Source: Paraburkholderia lacunae
Lineage (GTDB): Bacteria > Pseudomonadota > Gammaproteobacteria > Burkholderiales > Burkholderiaceae
Direction: 5' to 3'
Length of the DNA stretch: 64,000 nt
Assembly: GCF_003353175.1 (NCBI RefSeq)
Contig: NZ_QHKS01000001.1
Span: 186,001-250,000 of the forward strand
The position numbers were made by a program, and so were the translations under genes. Numbering within the stretch: position 1 is the first letter of the stretch; each line of letters starts with the position of its first letter. This document shows, in pieces, positions 36,068 through 44,626 of this stretch. The notes beneath the pieces were generated by a model. It did not search any database and had not been told where the DNA came from. It worked only from the letters and a program-made list of their open reading frames with translations.

Positions 36068-38220
36068 ACGGCCCGCCGCCCGCCTCGTTTCCCGCCTTCG
36101 ACGTGTCGAAGAGCGATCGCACAGATGCGCTGACCGTCGTCGGTCTGACGGTGACGTACCGGATGCGCGGGCGCGACCGCGAAGTGCTGCAAGACGTGTC
36201 GTTTCGCGTGCGGCGCGGCGAAGCGTACGGACTCGTCGGCGAATCGGGCTGCGGCAAATCGACAGTGGCGATGGCCGCGCTGCGCTATTTGCCGCGCAAC
36301 GGCAAGGTCCTGGCCGGCAAGATCATCATTGCCGGCCAGGACGTGCAGAAGCTCGATGCCGATGCGCTGCGCACGATGCGCGCGAACGCGATTTCGATGG
36401 TCTACCAGGACCCGGGCCGCGCGCTGAATCCTTCGCTGACGATCGCGCGGCAAGTCACCGAAGCATTCGAAGCCGCGGGTGTCGCGCGTGAGGATGCCGT
36501 GCAGCGCACGCTCGACATGCTGCGGCGGGTGCGCATCGCCGCGCCCGAGCGCGTCATGGACAGCTATCCGCACCAGCTATCGGGCGGCATGCAGCAGCGC
36601 GTGGTGATCGCGATGGCGCTCGCATCGAACCCGGCGCTGCTGATTCTCGACGAACCGACGACCGGTCTCGACGCCACCGTCGAAGCCGAAGTGCTCGACC
36701 TCGTCGCGCAACTGCGCGAAGAACTCGGCACGGCCGTGCTGTTCATCAGCCACAACCTCGCGGTGATCGGGCGGATGTGCGAGCGCGTCGGCGTGCTGTA
36801 TGCGGGCAAGCTCGTTGAAGAAGGCGCGACTCAGGATGTGTTCGCGCGGCCACGCCATCCTTATACGGTTGGACTGCTGCGCTGCCTGCCCACCGCCGGG
36901 CGCAGCAAGGACACCGAGCGGCTCGATACGATCGCGGGCAACCTGCCCTTGCCCGGCTCGGCCATCCATGGCTGCATCTACGCGGACCGTTGCCGCCTCG
37001 CCGACGACCGTTGCCGCCGCGAGGCCCCGCCGCCCTATCGGGTGGGCGCGGCTCATGGCGATCAGATGTCGCGTTGCCACTACCACGAACGTGCGACCGA
37101 ACTGCCGCGTGCGGCATCGCAAGCACTGCCGCCGCAGGAAACCCTCCGGGAAAACGGCCCCCCTGCCCTCGTGCTCCGCGCGGAACAACTCTCGAAGACT
37201 TTTCACGTATCCGGCACACCGCTGCGCGCTGTCGACAACGTCTCGATCGATCTCGCGAGCGGTGAGACGCTCGGCCTTGTCGGCGAATCGGGCAGCGGCA
37301 AGACGACGCTCGCCAAGCTGATGCTCGGGCTGCTTGCACCGGACCCGGGCAGTGTGCTCGAACTCGACGGCACGCAACTCGCCGCACGCGTTACGCGCCG
37401 CAACGACGAGCAGGTCAAGTCGCTGCAGATCGTATTCCAGAATCCGGACTCCGCGCTCAATCGCGCGCATTCGGTGAAGCGTCTGATCGGCCGCGCGCTG
37501 TCGCGCCTCGCCGCGCTGCGAGGCCCGGCTATCGACGAACGGCTTGCCACGTTGACGGCCGCCGTACGTTTGCCCGAGCGCTACCTCGGCTCGCGCACGC
37601 GGCAATTGTCAGGCGGACTCAAACAGCGTGTGGCGATTGCGCGTGCGTTTGCAGGCGAACCGCGCGTGGTGGTGTGCGACGAGCCGACCTCCGCGCTCGA
37701 CGTCTCCGTGCAGGCCGCGATCCTGAACCTGCTCGCCGATCTGCAGCGCGAGCGCGGCGTGAGCTACGTGTTCATCTCTCACGATCTGCACGTGGTGCGC
37801 TATCTGTCTGATCGAATCGCGGTGCTGTACCTCGGCAGGCTGCTGGAGATCGGGCCTGCGGCCGCGGTGTTCGACGGACCGCATCATCCTTATACGGAAG
37901 CGCTTTTATCGTCGGTGCCGACGCTCGACGCCCACGACAGCAAAGCACGCATACGCCTGTCCGGCGATCTGCCGAGCCCGGCAGCGTTGCCATCCGGTTG
38001 CGTGTTCCACACGCGCTGCCCGCGCAAGCTCGGGGCGATCTGCGAGCAGCAAGATCCACCGTTTCACGCAGCCGACGCCGACCATGCCGGCGGGCCGCCC
38101 GTTCATCGGATTCGCTGCCATATCCCCGTCGATGAATTGCGCGTGCTGCAATCCGCCATCCGCGACGACGACGGCAAGACCACCGGCGACGCGCCGGAAA
38201 ACGCGACGCGCGACGAATAA
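36064..38220 (+). CDS. Fused dipeptide-type ABC ATPase (DppD-DppF in one chain)
   Basis: A 718-residue protein with two complete ATPase modules. The first has Walker A GESGCGKST, signature LSGGMQQR and Walker B LLILDEPT; the second GESGSGKTT, LSGGLKQR and VVCDEPTSALD. Each is followed by the oligopeptide-type Cys motif region (YADRC and FHTRC, with CRLADDRC/CPRK) that contains the cluster-binding Cys. In most bacteria the two subunits are separate; here they form one chain. Together with the two permeases this gives a full importer. Confidence 0.94.
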   Translation: MNGPPPASFPAFDVSKSDRTDALTVVGLTVTYRMRGRDREVLQDVSFRVRRGEAYGLVGESGCGKSTVAMAALRYLPRNGKVLAGKIIIAGQDVQKLDADALRTMRANAISMVYQDPGRALNPSLTIARQVTEAFEAAGVAREDAVQRTLDMLRRVRIAAPERVMDSYPHQLSGGMQQRVVIAMALASNPALLILDEPTTGLDATVEAEVLDLVAQLREELGTAVLFISHNLAVIGRMCERVGVLYAGKLVEEGATQDVFARPRHPYTVGLLRCLPTAGRSKDTERLDTIAGNLPLPGSAIHGCIYADRCRLADDRCRREAPPPYRVGAAHGDQMSRCHYHERATELPRAASQALPPQETLRENGPPALVLRAEQLSKTFHVSGTPLRAVDNVSIDLASGETLGLVGESGSGKTTLAKLMLGLLAPDPGSVLELDGTQLAARVTRRNDEQVKSLQIVFQNPDSALNRAHSVKRLIGRALSRLAALRGPAIDERLATLTAAVRLPERYLGSRTRQLSGGLKQRVAIARAFAGEPRVVVCDEPTSALDVSVQAAILNLLADLQRERGVSYVFISHDLHVVRYLSDRIAVLYLGRLLEIGPAAAVFDGPHHPYTEALLSSVPTLDAHDSKARIRLSGDLPSPAALPSGCVFHTRCPRKLGAICEQQDPPFHAADADHAGGPPVHRIRCHIPVDELRVLQSAIRDDDGKTTGDAPENATRDE

Positions 38221-38627
38221 CGCGGCTTTCTTGCCGCTCGTTTCATCCCCGAAACGTTTTCATGCGGTTTTTCCTCGCGTGCATCGCATCGCCCTATCCC
38301 GCGCCACACGCCGCAAGGCTTCTCCGGTAATGGCATGGATATCGCTAAGCATCCGTTCAGACATTCGAAGCTAAAGGAATCGGGAGCGCGGCTACCCCAT
38401 GCTCGCGCGTGCGGTGGAGCGCCACTGTGCGCATCGCCACGAAACTGCTGAAGCGCAGATAAGCGCACCGGCTGCGTAGCCGCGAAGACAGTGAGGGTGT
38501 TTTGCCTGCATCCGCAGAACCGGCTCGGGGGGCGACCAGGTCCGCGCTCAGACAGGCTTCGTGCCGATAAATCGGCGTGAGAGAGATGGCGGCGGCGAGG
38601 TGCCGGTGCTCCCTCCGGAGAGACGTA
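38221..38627. other. Intergenic region before the Gly/Ser-rich protein
   Basis: About 400 bp with no gene supported and no clear terminator for the ABC operon. It should contain the promoter of the repeat protein. Confidence 0.5.
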
Positions 38628-39959
38628 ATGAAAAGCAAATCATTCAATCAGTACTACTGCGGGGTTATACGGGGTGCGGCAATCGTGGCCGGCGTGACTT
38701 TGCTGATGACTCAGGCCGCGCATTCAGCTTCGAACGAGGCGATCCCCAAGTGGATCGTACTTGCCGCGGCGCCACTGCCCGCAAGCAGTGCGCTTGGCGC
38801 CACACAACTCTTACAGGACGACGAGTCGGCGACGAGCGCATTGGCTACCGGCACAGCGCCCGGCGAAATGACCGCTGCCGACGATGCGGCCACCGTCTTC
38901 CGGCCAAACGACTGCACAGGTCCCTACAACGCGAACTGCACGCCGCGTGGCGGCGGTAGTGGCAGCAACGGCGCGGCGAGTTCTGGAGGCTCCGGAGGCA
39001 GTAGCGCGGGAGCGAGCGGTAATGGCGCTGGCGGCGCGGCGGGCTCGGGTGGCGGCGGAGGAAACTCCGGCGCAGGCGGCGGTAAGGGTGGTGGTGGAAG
39101 CGGTGGTGGCGGAAGCGGCGGTGGTGGAAGCGGCGGTGGCGGAAGCGGCGGTGGTGGAAGCAGCGGCGGTGGCAGCAGCGGCGGTGGCAGCAGCGGCGGC
39201 GGTAGCAGCGGCGGCGGTAGCAGCGGCGGCGGTAGCAGCGGCGGCGGTAGCAGCGGCGGCGGTAGCAGCGGCGGCGGTAGCAGCGGCGGCGGTAGCAGCG
39301 GCGGCGGTAGCAGCGGCGGCGGTAGCAGCGGCGGCGGTAGCAGCGGCGGCGGTAGCAGCGGCGGCGGTAGCAGCGGCGGCGGTAGCAGCGGCGGCGGTAG
39401 CAGCGGCGGTGGCAGCAGCGGCGGCGGTAGCAGCGGCGGCGGTAGCAGCGGCGGCGGTAGCAGCGGCGGCGGTAGCAGCGGCGGCGGTAGCAGCGGCGGC
39501 GGTAGCAGCGGCGGCGGTAGCAGCGGCGGCGGTAGCAGCGGCGGCGGTAGCAGCGGCGGCGGTAGCAGCGGCGGCGGTAGCAGCGGCGGCGGTAGCAGCG
39601 GCGGCGGTAGCAGCGGCGGCGGTAGCAGCGGCGGCGGTAGCAGCGGCGGCGGTAGCAGCGGCGGCGGTAGCAGCGGCGGCGGTAGCAGCGGCGGCGGTAG
39701 CAGCGGCGGCGGTAGCAGCGGCGGCGGTAGCAGCGGCGGCGGTAGCAGCGGCGGCGGTAGCAGCGGCGGCGGAAATGGTGGCTGTGGTTGCGGCGGTGGA
39801 GCTAACGGCGGTGGGAAAGGTGGTGGCTTCGGCGGTGGCTTCGGCGGCGGATTTGGTGGTGGCTTCGGTGGCGGTTTCGGCGGGGGCTTTGGCGGAGGCT
39901 TCGGCGGCGGTCACGGAGGCAAGGGCGGTAGCGGGAATGGCGGCGGGAACGGGCGCTAA
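38628..39959 (+). CDS. Secreted Gly/Ser-rich repeat protein
   Basis: A 443-residue protein. The start at 38628 follows GGAGAG; upstream in-frame codons are not family-like. A signal-like segment (VIRGAAIVAGVTLLMTQAAHS) is followed by an ordinary 70-residue region ending with CTGPYNANCTPRGG, then about 40 repeats of the five-residue unit SSGGG and a Gly-rich end (GGGFGGGFGG) with a CGCGG Cys pair. The repeat must be intrinsically disordered or fibrous and fits a surface or matrix protein. No known family by repeat alone. Confidence 0.8.
   Translation: MKSKSFNQYYCGVIRGAAIVAGVTLLMTQAAHSASNEAIPKWIVLAAAPLPASSALGATQLLQDDESATSALATGTAPGEMTAADDAATVFRPNDCTGPYNANCTPRGGGSGSNGAASSGGSGGSSAGASGNGAGGAAGSGGGGGNSGAGGGKGGGGSGGGGSGGGGSGGGGSGGGGSSGGGSSGGGSSGGGSSGGGSSGGGSSGGGSSGGGSSGGGSSGGGSSGGGSSGGGSSGGGSSGGGSSGGGSSGGGSSGGGSSGGGSSGGGSSGGGSSGGGSSGGGSSGGGSSGGGSSGGGSSGGGSSGGGSSGGGSSGGGSSGGGSSGGGSSGGGSSGGGSSGGGSSGGGSSGGGSSGGGSSGGGSSGGGSSGGGSSGGGSSGGGNGGCGCGGGANGGGKGGGFGGGFGGGFGGGFGGGFGGGFGGGFGGGHGGKGGSGNGGGNGR
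39090..39775. repeat. 15-bp in-frame minisatellite, about 40 copies
   Basis: The unit GGCGGCGGTAGCAGC repeats almost without change over more than 600 bp; a few units have GGTGGC variants near the start and in the middle. The unit is a multiple of three, so copy changes lengthen or shorten the protein without frameshift. Confidence 0.95.
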
Positions 39960-40264
39960 CAGGCGTCCCGTCCACGGGTAGGGTGCCCCCGGGCCCTGCC
40001 CGCCGCCGATGACACACTCCGGCATTCCTGCCACGGCCCGCCTGCATCGGCGGTGATGTCTCGATCCCCCGGTCGAGCATCACCGCCTGAGGCCGGCCGT
40101 GTTCATCCGCGAACGGCGGCATGGCGCCGCGCGCCTCTAGCAGCCCCCTCGTCTCTCGCGCACACCTGAAACCAGAACAATCGATGGCAGCGCGGCGCGC
40201 CCGGAACCAAAGCGCGGCGATTGCCTCATATCAGATTCAACGTTCGATATGAGGGCCCCACAAC
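39960..40264. other. Intergenic region with two inverted repeats
   Basis: A hairpin with arms CGGTGATG and CATCACCG lies at about 40051-40085 and has no T tract. A second pair CCTCATATC/GATATGAGG is at 40224-40254, directly before the start of the next gene. No gene in this stretch. Confidence 0.55.
40224..40254. promoter_or_regulatory. Inverted repeat just upstream of the Rap1a-like gene
   Basis: Arms of nine bases (40224-40232 and 40246-40254) with a 13-base gap, ending 10 bp before the ATG at 40265. It could occlude the ribosome site in mRNA or serve as an operator. Confidence 0.45.
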
Positions 40265-40732
40265 ATGCAACAAATTGTCCCCCACTCCGCAGTGCGCGCG
40301 GCGGCCGGCCTGCTAATGGCCGCCGCCCTCGGCCTCGCATCGCTCGCTCATGCACAAACCCCCGCACGCCCCCCCGCGCAACCGCAAACGCTGTCGCAAG
40401 CTGCGCCGCCGGTCGATCCAACTTTCTCCGCCTACTCGCTCGCGCAGACTTGCAAGCAGAAAACCGACAACGTCGCGCAGGGCCAATGCGTCGGCGCGGT
40501 TCGCGGCATCATCCGCGGCTATCAGTACGGCGTGCTGTTCCTCGGACAGCGCGCGTCGCTGCCGGCTAACGAAACGCAACGGGTGTCGCTGTGTCTGCGC
40601 AACACGCAGGTGTCGTCGATCGTCGATGAGTTCATCGCCGATGCCGCCCAGGTCAATGAAGATGCGCTCAAGCACACGCCCGCGGAAGTCGCCGTGCTGG
40701 GTTCGGTACACATGCATCACGACTGCAATTGA
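40265..40732 (+). CDS. Secreted small protein, Rap1a/Tai-like candidate
   Basis: A 155-residue protein with a signal peptide (AVRAAAGLLMAAALGLASLAHA). The mature part has paired Cys (TCKQK, QCVGAVRGIIRGYQYG, LCLRN, HDC at the end) and the spacing C...C-x-G-x-x-x-G seen in Rap1a/Tai-type domains (immunity proteins of type VI effectors). No effector gene is adjacent, so the assignment is tentative. Confidence 0.75.
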   Translation: MQQIVPHSAVRAAAGLLMAAALGLASLAHAQTPARPPAQPQTLSQAAPPVDPTFSAYSLAQTCKQKTDNVAQGQCVGAVRGIIRGYQYGVLFLGQRASLPANETQRVSLCLRNTQVSSIVDEFIADAAQVNEDALKHTPAEVAVLGSVHMHHDCN

Positions 40733-40797
40733 CGCTTGCGCCGCGAATCGCAACGCCTCGAGCGGCCTCTCGCGTTTCGATAACGGCGCCGCCTTGC

Positions 40798-41643
40798 CTA
40801 CAGCATTTCAAGCGGGCGCTGGCGGCGCGGCGGTTTGAAATACGTGTCGATGGCGACGTGTTCCTCGGCGCCGAGTTGCAGTTGCAACGCAAGATGGTTG
40901 TCGCGCACGTGCTCGACGCGACCCGCTTTCGGAATCGCGAACACGCCGGGTTGCTGCAACACCCACGCGAGCGCCACCTGGAAAACCGAGACGCCGCGCG
41001 CGTCGGCAATGTCGTCGAGCGGCGAGCGCTTTGGCAGGCGTGCATGATCGACCGGGCTGTACGCCATCGCCGGCATATGGCGCGCGGCGAGCCACGGCAA
41101 CAGATCGAATTCCGCCCCGCGGCGCGCGACGTTGTAGAGAATCTGATTGGTCGCGCACGCTTCACCGCCCGGCGTGGCCACGAGTTCTTCCATGTCGCCG
41201 GTATCGAAGTTGCTCACGCCCCAGTGCCGGATCTTGCCCGCGCGGCGCAACGCCTCGAACCCCTCGACGGTCTCTGCGAGCGGCACCGAGCCGCGCCAGT
41301 GAAGCAGATACAGATCGAGCCGATCCGTCTTCAGACGTTTGAGGCTCTGTTCGCAAGCCGCGATCACACCGCGCCGGCTGGCGTTGTGCGGATACACCTT
41401 GCTGACGAGAAACAGCTGGTCGCGCAGACCGGCAAGCGCTTCGCCGACGAGCGATTCAGTCGCGCCGTCCCCGTACATCTCCGCCGTATCGATCAACGTC
41501 ATCCCCAATTCGATGCCGCAGCGCAGCGCGGCGATTTCGGCGGCGCGGCGCGCCGGCTGCTCGCCCATCTCCCATGTGCCCTGCCCCAGTTTCGGAATGC
41601 GTTCGCCGTCGGGCAAGCTCACGCTGGCGATATCGGTCGTCAT
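40798..41643 (-). CDS. Aldo/keto reductase
   Basis: A 281-residue NADPH-dependent (beta/alpha)8 oxidoreductase. LIDTAEMYGDG (about 50-60) supplies Asp and Tyr of the tetrad, LVSKVYPHNASR the Lys, and DLYLLHWRGS the His. YSPVDHARL and IPKAGRVEHVRDN belong to the cofactor site. Length is normal. It is divergent from the GntR regulator gene; joint regulation is plausible but unproven. Confidence 0.93.
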   Translation of the reverse strand: MTTDIASVSLPDGERIPKLGQGTWEMGEQPARRAAEIAALRCGIELGMTLIDTAEMYGDGATESLVGEALAGLRDQLFLVSKVYPHNASRRGVIAACEQSLKRLKTDRLDLYLLHWRGSVPLAETVEGFEALRRAGKIRHWGVSNFDTGDMEELVATPGGEACATNQILYNVARRGAEFDLLPWLAARHMPAMAYSPVDHARLPKRSPLDDIADARGVSVFQVALAWVLQQPGVFAIPKAGRVEHVRDNHLALQLQLGAEEHVAIDTYFKPPRRQRPLEML

Positions 41644-41824
41644 GCTTTCTCCTCGAGGTGGCTGAGCGCGCGGTGGTGCACGAGCGCAGTACTCATTTCA
41701 GTGGAAATTCCGGTGACGAGTTTAGCTGTTGCATGAGCATTGGATCGGTCACCAGGCAAAAGCCCGCTATAACGGAGCGCGCCGATGTCATAGAATTGCC
41801 GCTTGCCCTTCTTGCGTAAGCCCC

Positions 41825-42571
41825 ATGACCTCTGCCTCGGAAGACCGCTGGCGCGACCTGCGCCCGGACCCGGAAAACGACACGCCGCTGTATCTGCAAC
41901 TTGCTCGCAAGCTCGGCAATGCGATTCACGAGAACCGTTGGAACGCTGGCGAGGCGCTGCCATCGGAGCGCGTACTATCCGAGGCGCTCGGCGTCTCGCG
42001 CATTACGTCGCGCAAGGCGATTGCCTTGCTGGTCGAGCAGGGCTTGATCCGCCGCACTCAGGGTGCGGGCAGTTTCATCACGCCGCGCTATGAGGATCCG
42101 CTGTCGCGTCTGTCGAGTTTCAGCGAGATGCTGCGGCGGCGCGGCTTCACGCCGAGTTCCAGGTGGCTGTCGCGCGAGATCGTGCCGGCTAACCGGGATG
42201 AGGTGATTCAGCTGGGTTTGTCGCCCGCTGCGGCGGTGACCCGTTTGCGCCGCTTGCGCCTGGCGGACGGCATCGTGATGGCTGTGGAGAATTCCACCTT
42301 CCCTGCCGCGGTGATTCCCGATCCTCAGGCGATTGGGGATTCGTTGTATACGTACCTGGAGAATCGCGGATTGTCGATCGTTCGCGCGTTGCAGCACTTT
42401 CGCGCGGTGAACGCGAATGACGAGATCGCGCAGCAGATGAGCATTGCCCCGAACGAGGCACTGTTGTTGATTACACGGATTGGGTATACCGCCGATCAGC
42501 GGGCGATCGAGTTGACCGATACGTATTGCCGCAACGACTACTATGACTTTGTCGCTGAGTTGAGGAAGTAG
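41825..42571 (+). CDS. GntR-family regulator with UTRA domain
   Basis: A 248-residue regulator. Residues about 20-90 form the winged helix (ENRWNAGEALPSERVLSEALGVSRITSRKAI, then GAGSFITP), and the rest is the UTRA effector-binding domain (SSRWLSREIVPANRDEVIQLGL ... YCRNDYYDFVAELRK) found in HutC/NagR/PhnF types, which bind small acids or sugar phosphates. The start at 41825 is chosen since the upstream extension is not family-like. No nag or hut gene is near, so the ligand is unknown. Confidence 0.9.
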   Translation: MTSASEDRWRDLRPDPENDTPLYLQLARKLGNAIHENRWNAGEALPSERVLSEALGVSRITSRKAIALLVEQGLIRRTQGAGSFITPRYEDPLSRLSSFSEMLRRRGFTPSSRWLSREIVPANRDEVIQLGLSPAAAVTRLRRLRLADGIVMAVENSTFPAAVIPDPQAIGDSLYTYLENRGLSIVRALQHFRAVNANDEIAQQMSIAPNEALLLITRIGYTADQRAIELTDTYCRNDYYDFVAELRK

Positions 42572-42624
42572 CGGTTTTTTGCCTTTGGCGGCGGGGAAAA
42601 AGCTAAACCCAAGCTAAACCCAAA

Positions 42625-44016
42625 CTAAACCCATTTAGCCTCATGCGCCCCCACCCTGGCCGGCGGCAGCCCAAAAAAAGCAGGCGTCTGCGACAAAAGC
42701 TCGGCAGGCGAAACACCCGAAACGCGGCCGAACTCCGAATCGACGCTCGCCAGACAGTCGCGCACGTCGTCGATAGAAACATCGTCGGCCTTCCACCCGT
42801 CGGGTAACACACCGAACGACTGCAACCACCGCCCAGTCTGCGCGAGCGAAACCTTGACATGCCAACTCCCGCCTTCGGCGGCGCGCCGCCCAAGTGCGAC
42901 CATCGCGCCGAAGGCGGCCAGATATCCCGTAGCGTGATCCAGCGCCTGACAAGGCAAATGCTTAGGCTCATCCCACCCCGCCGCCTCGCGCTCAGTAAAA
43001 GCAATCCCACTGGCCGACTGCACGAGGCTGTCAAATCCGCGCCGCCCAGCCCAAGGCCCCTCGTGTCCATAAGCGGAAACGGACACATAAACCGTCCCCG
43101 GCCGCACCCGCGCCAAGTCTGATGGACCCAACCCGCGCGCAGCCAAAGCCCCCGGCCGGTACGCCTGCAAAAACACATCCGCGTCACCGGCCAAGCCAAG
43201 CAACGTCTCGCGCCCGGCCACATCCCGCAAGTCCAGCACCGCCGAGCGCTTACCCCGCCCGTTATCGATCACCAGCGGCGCGATGTTCGGCAAATGCGCC
43301 CCGTTGATCAGCAAGACTTCGGCGCCATGCTGCGCAAGCGCCCGCCCCGCCACCGGCCCCGCGATGATGCGCGACAAATCCAGCACCCGTACGCCGGCCA
43401 GCGGCCGATCCGCGCGGCCCCGCCCGAGCGGCTCAACCGGCGCGTCGCCGATCCGCTCGATCTCGAACAACGGCAGCCGGTCAATCGCCTTCGCCTGGTC
43501 GAGCGCCGCCCACTCGTCGGGCGTGCGAATCAGCGCGGCGCACAAGCCGGCGTCGGCCAGCGTCTGGTCGAGCGTCGCGCCGTCCCAGCCGCGCACCGCG
43601 GCGGCCACCGCGGTTCGATCGTTCGCGCAGCCGAGCACCTTCAGCACGCCCTCGAGGTGATGCGGAAAATTCGTATGCAACTGAATCCAGCGGCCGTCGC
43701 GGGTCGAGTAAAAACCCGTCACCGGGTCGCGCAAAGCAGGCGGCGGTCCATCGTCGATGCGCAGATAGCGTTCGCTGCGAAACGACGCCAGCGCGCGCCG
43801 CATCTCCACCGTCACGCGTTGCCGGCGACCATCGCGCAAACGCAGGCATTCGGCAGCGGCAAGGCCGGTCGCGGCGATGGTCGCCGAGGCCAACGTGCCG
43901 ACTCGATAGACCGACGGCAGCGCCGGATCGCTGCCCGCAAACGACACGGAATCGAGCGCGGCCGGATCGCAGCCGGCGGTATTCCATAGATACGAGAGAG
44001 CGGGTTCGGGCGTCAT
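42625..44016 (-). CDS. CaiB/BaiF-type CoA-transferase with permuted order
   Basis: A 463-residue class III CoA-transferase. The usual family start, LAGVRVLDLSRIIAGPVAG, appears only at about residue 206, and the block usual for the C-terminal half (GFYSTRDGRWIQLHTNFPHH, about 101-120) comes first. The later LRPGTVYVSVSAYGHEGPWAG-type stretch holds the CoA-binding region. The halves are thus circularly swapped relative to CaiB. Start 44016 is chosen because the longer frame is shadow of another gene. The acyl-CoA substrate is unknown. Confidence 0.85.
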   Translation of the reverse strand: MTPEPALSYLWNTAGCDPAALDSVSFAGSDPALPSVYRVGTLASATIAATGLAAAECLRLRDGRRQRVTVEMRRALASFRSERYLRIDDGPPPALRDPVTGFYSTRDGRWIQLHTNFPHHLEGVLKVLGCANDRTAVAAAVRGWDGATLDQTLADAGLCAALIRTPDEWAALDQAKAIDRLPLFEIERIGDAPVEPLGRGRADRPLAGVRVLDLSRIIAGPVAGRALAQHGAEVLLINGAHLPNIAPLVIDNGRGKRSAVLDLRDVAGRETLLGLAGDADVFLQAYRPGALAARGLGPSDLARVRPGTVYVSVSAYGHEGPWAGRRGFDSLVQSASGIAFTEREAAGWDEPKHLPCQALDHATGYLAAFGAMVALGRRAAEGGSWHVKVSLAQTGRWLQSFGVLPDGWKADDVSIDDVRDCLASVDSEFGRVSGVSPAELLSQTPAFFGLPPARVGAHEAKWV

Positions 44017-44122
44017 GGCGTTCGCGTCGAAGCAGAAAGGCAGTGAACCGAGTCTAGAAGTCAGCACTGCTTCAATCAAGTCGCCCACCACGCCGCCCAG
44101 CGCGCCACCCGCGCCAGTCCGT

Positions 44123-44428
44123 TCAAGCCACACCCAGCCAGCGCGGCAGCCAGTTCCAACCCGGCAAAGTGCGCGCGGGCATCGCCGCGGACCGCTCCGA
44201 GCCGCTAGCCAGCGCGAAGCGCGCGCCCGCCTCGCCCGAGCTGACCCATGCCACCGCGCCGCGCGGCAACTCGAACGATTCGCCGGCTCCCAGCCAGTAA
44301 TCTTCGGCGTCACCTTCGACGGTCAGCCAGATTTCGCCCGAGATCACCTTGAAGATCGACGAATGCGCGACACGCCAGGCCGCCGCAGGCTCGCCATGTT
44401 CCAGTTCGAAAATACGGACTTCACGCAT
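44123..44428 (-). CDS. DUF2917 protein
   Basis: A 101-residue small cupin-like protein (VISGEIWLTVEGDAEDYWLGAGESFELPRGAVAWVSS) matching the pattern of DUF2917. Divergent from the MocR regulator gene (198 bp apart), which is likely to control it. Function unknown. Confidence 0.8.
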   Translation of the reverse strand: MREVRIFELEHGEPAAAWRVAHSSIFKVISGEIWLTVEGDAEDYWLGAGESFELPRGAVAWVSSGEAGARFALASGSERSAAMPARTLPGWNWLPRWLGVA

Positions 44429-44626
44429 CGCCTTTCTCCTTCAAAGAACTTCTGTGTTGTCTCATTATTGGCGTGCGATGATCGAAATCACATGCACAGT
44501 TCCGAACAGTTTCATCGGAACTGTTCAGTCGAAAAACCGGACAGTTGGCAACGATCGCGTTTTAGGACCGGCGCTCCAGCTCGGGCAGCAGACAGCCCGG
44601 CGGTCCAGCGACCAGGAAAGCACCGC

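Noticed and set aside
39090..39775. Long Ala/Val-rich frames on the plus +1 phase and Ala/Thr-rich frames on the minus strand across the minisatellite
   Set aside because: They are translations of the same 15-bp repeat in other phases, without ribosome sites; only the Gly/Ser frame has a signal peptide and a proper start.
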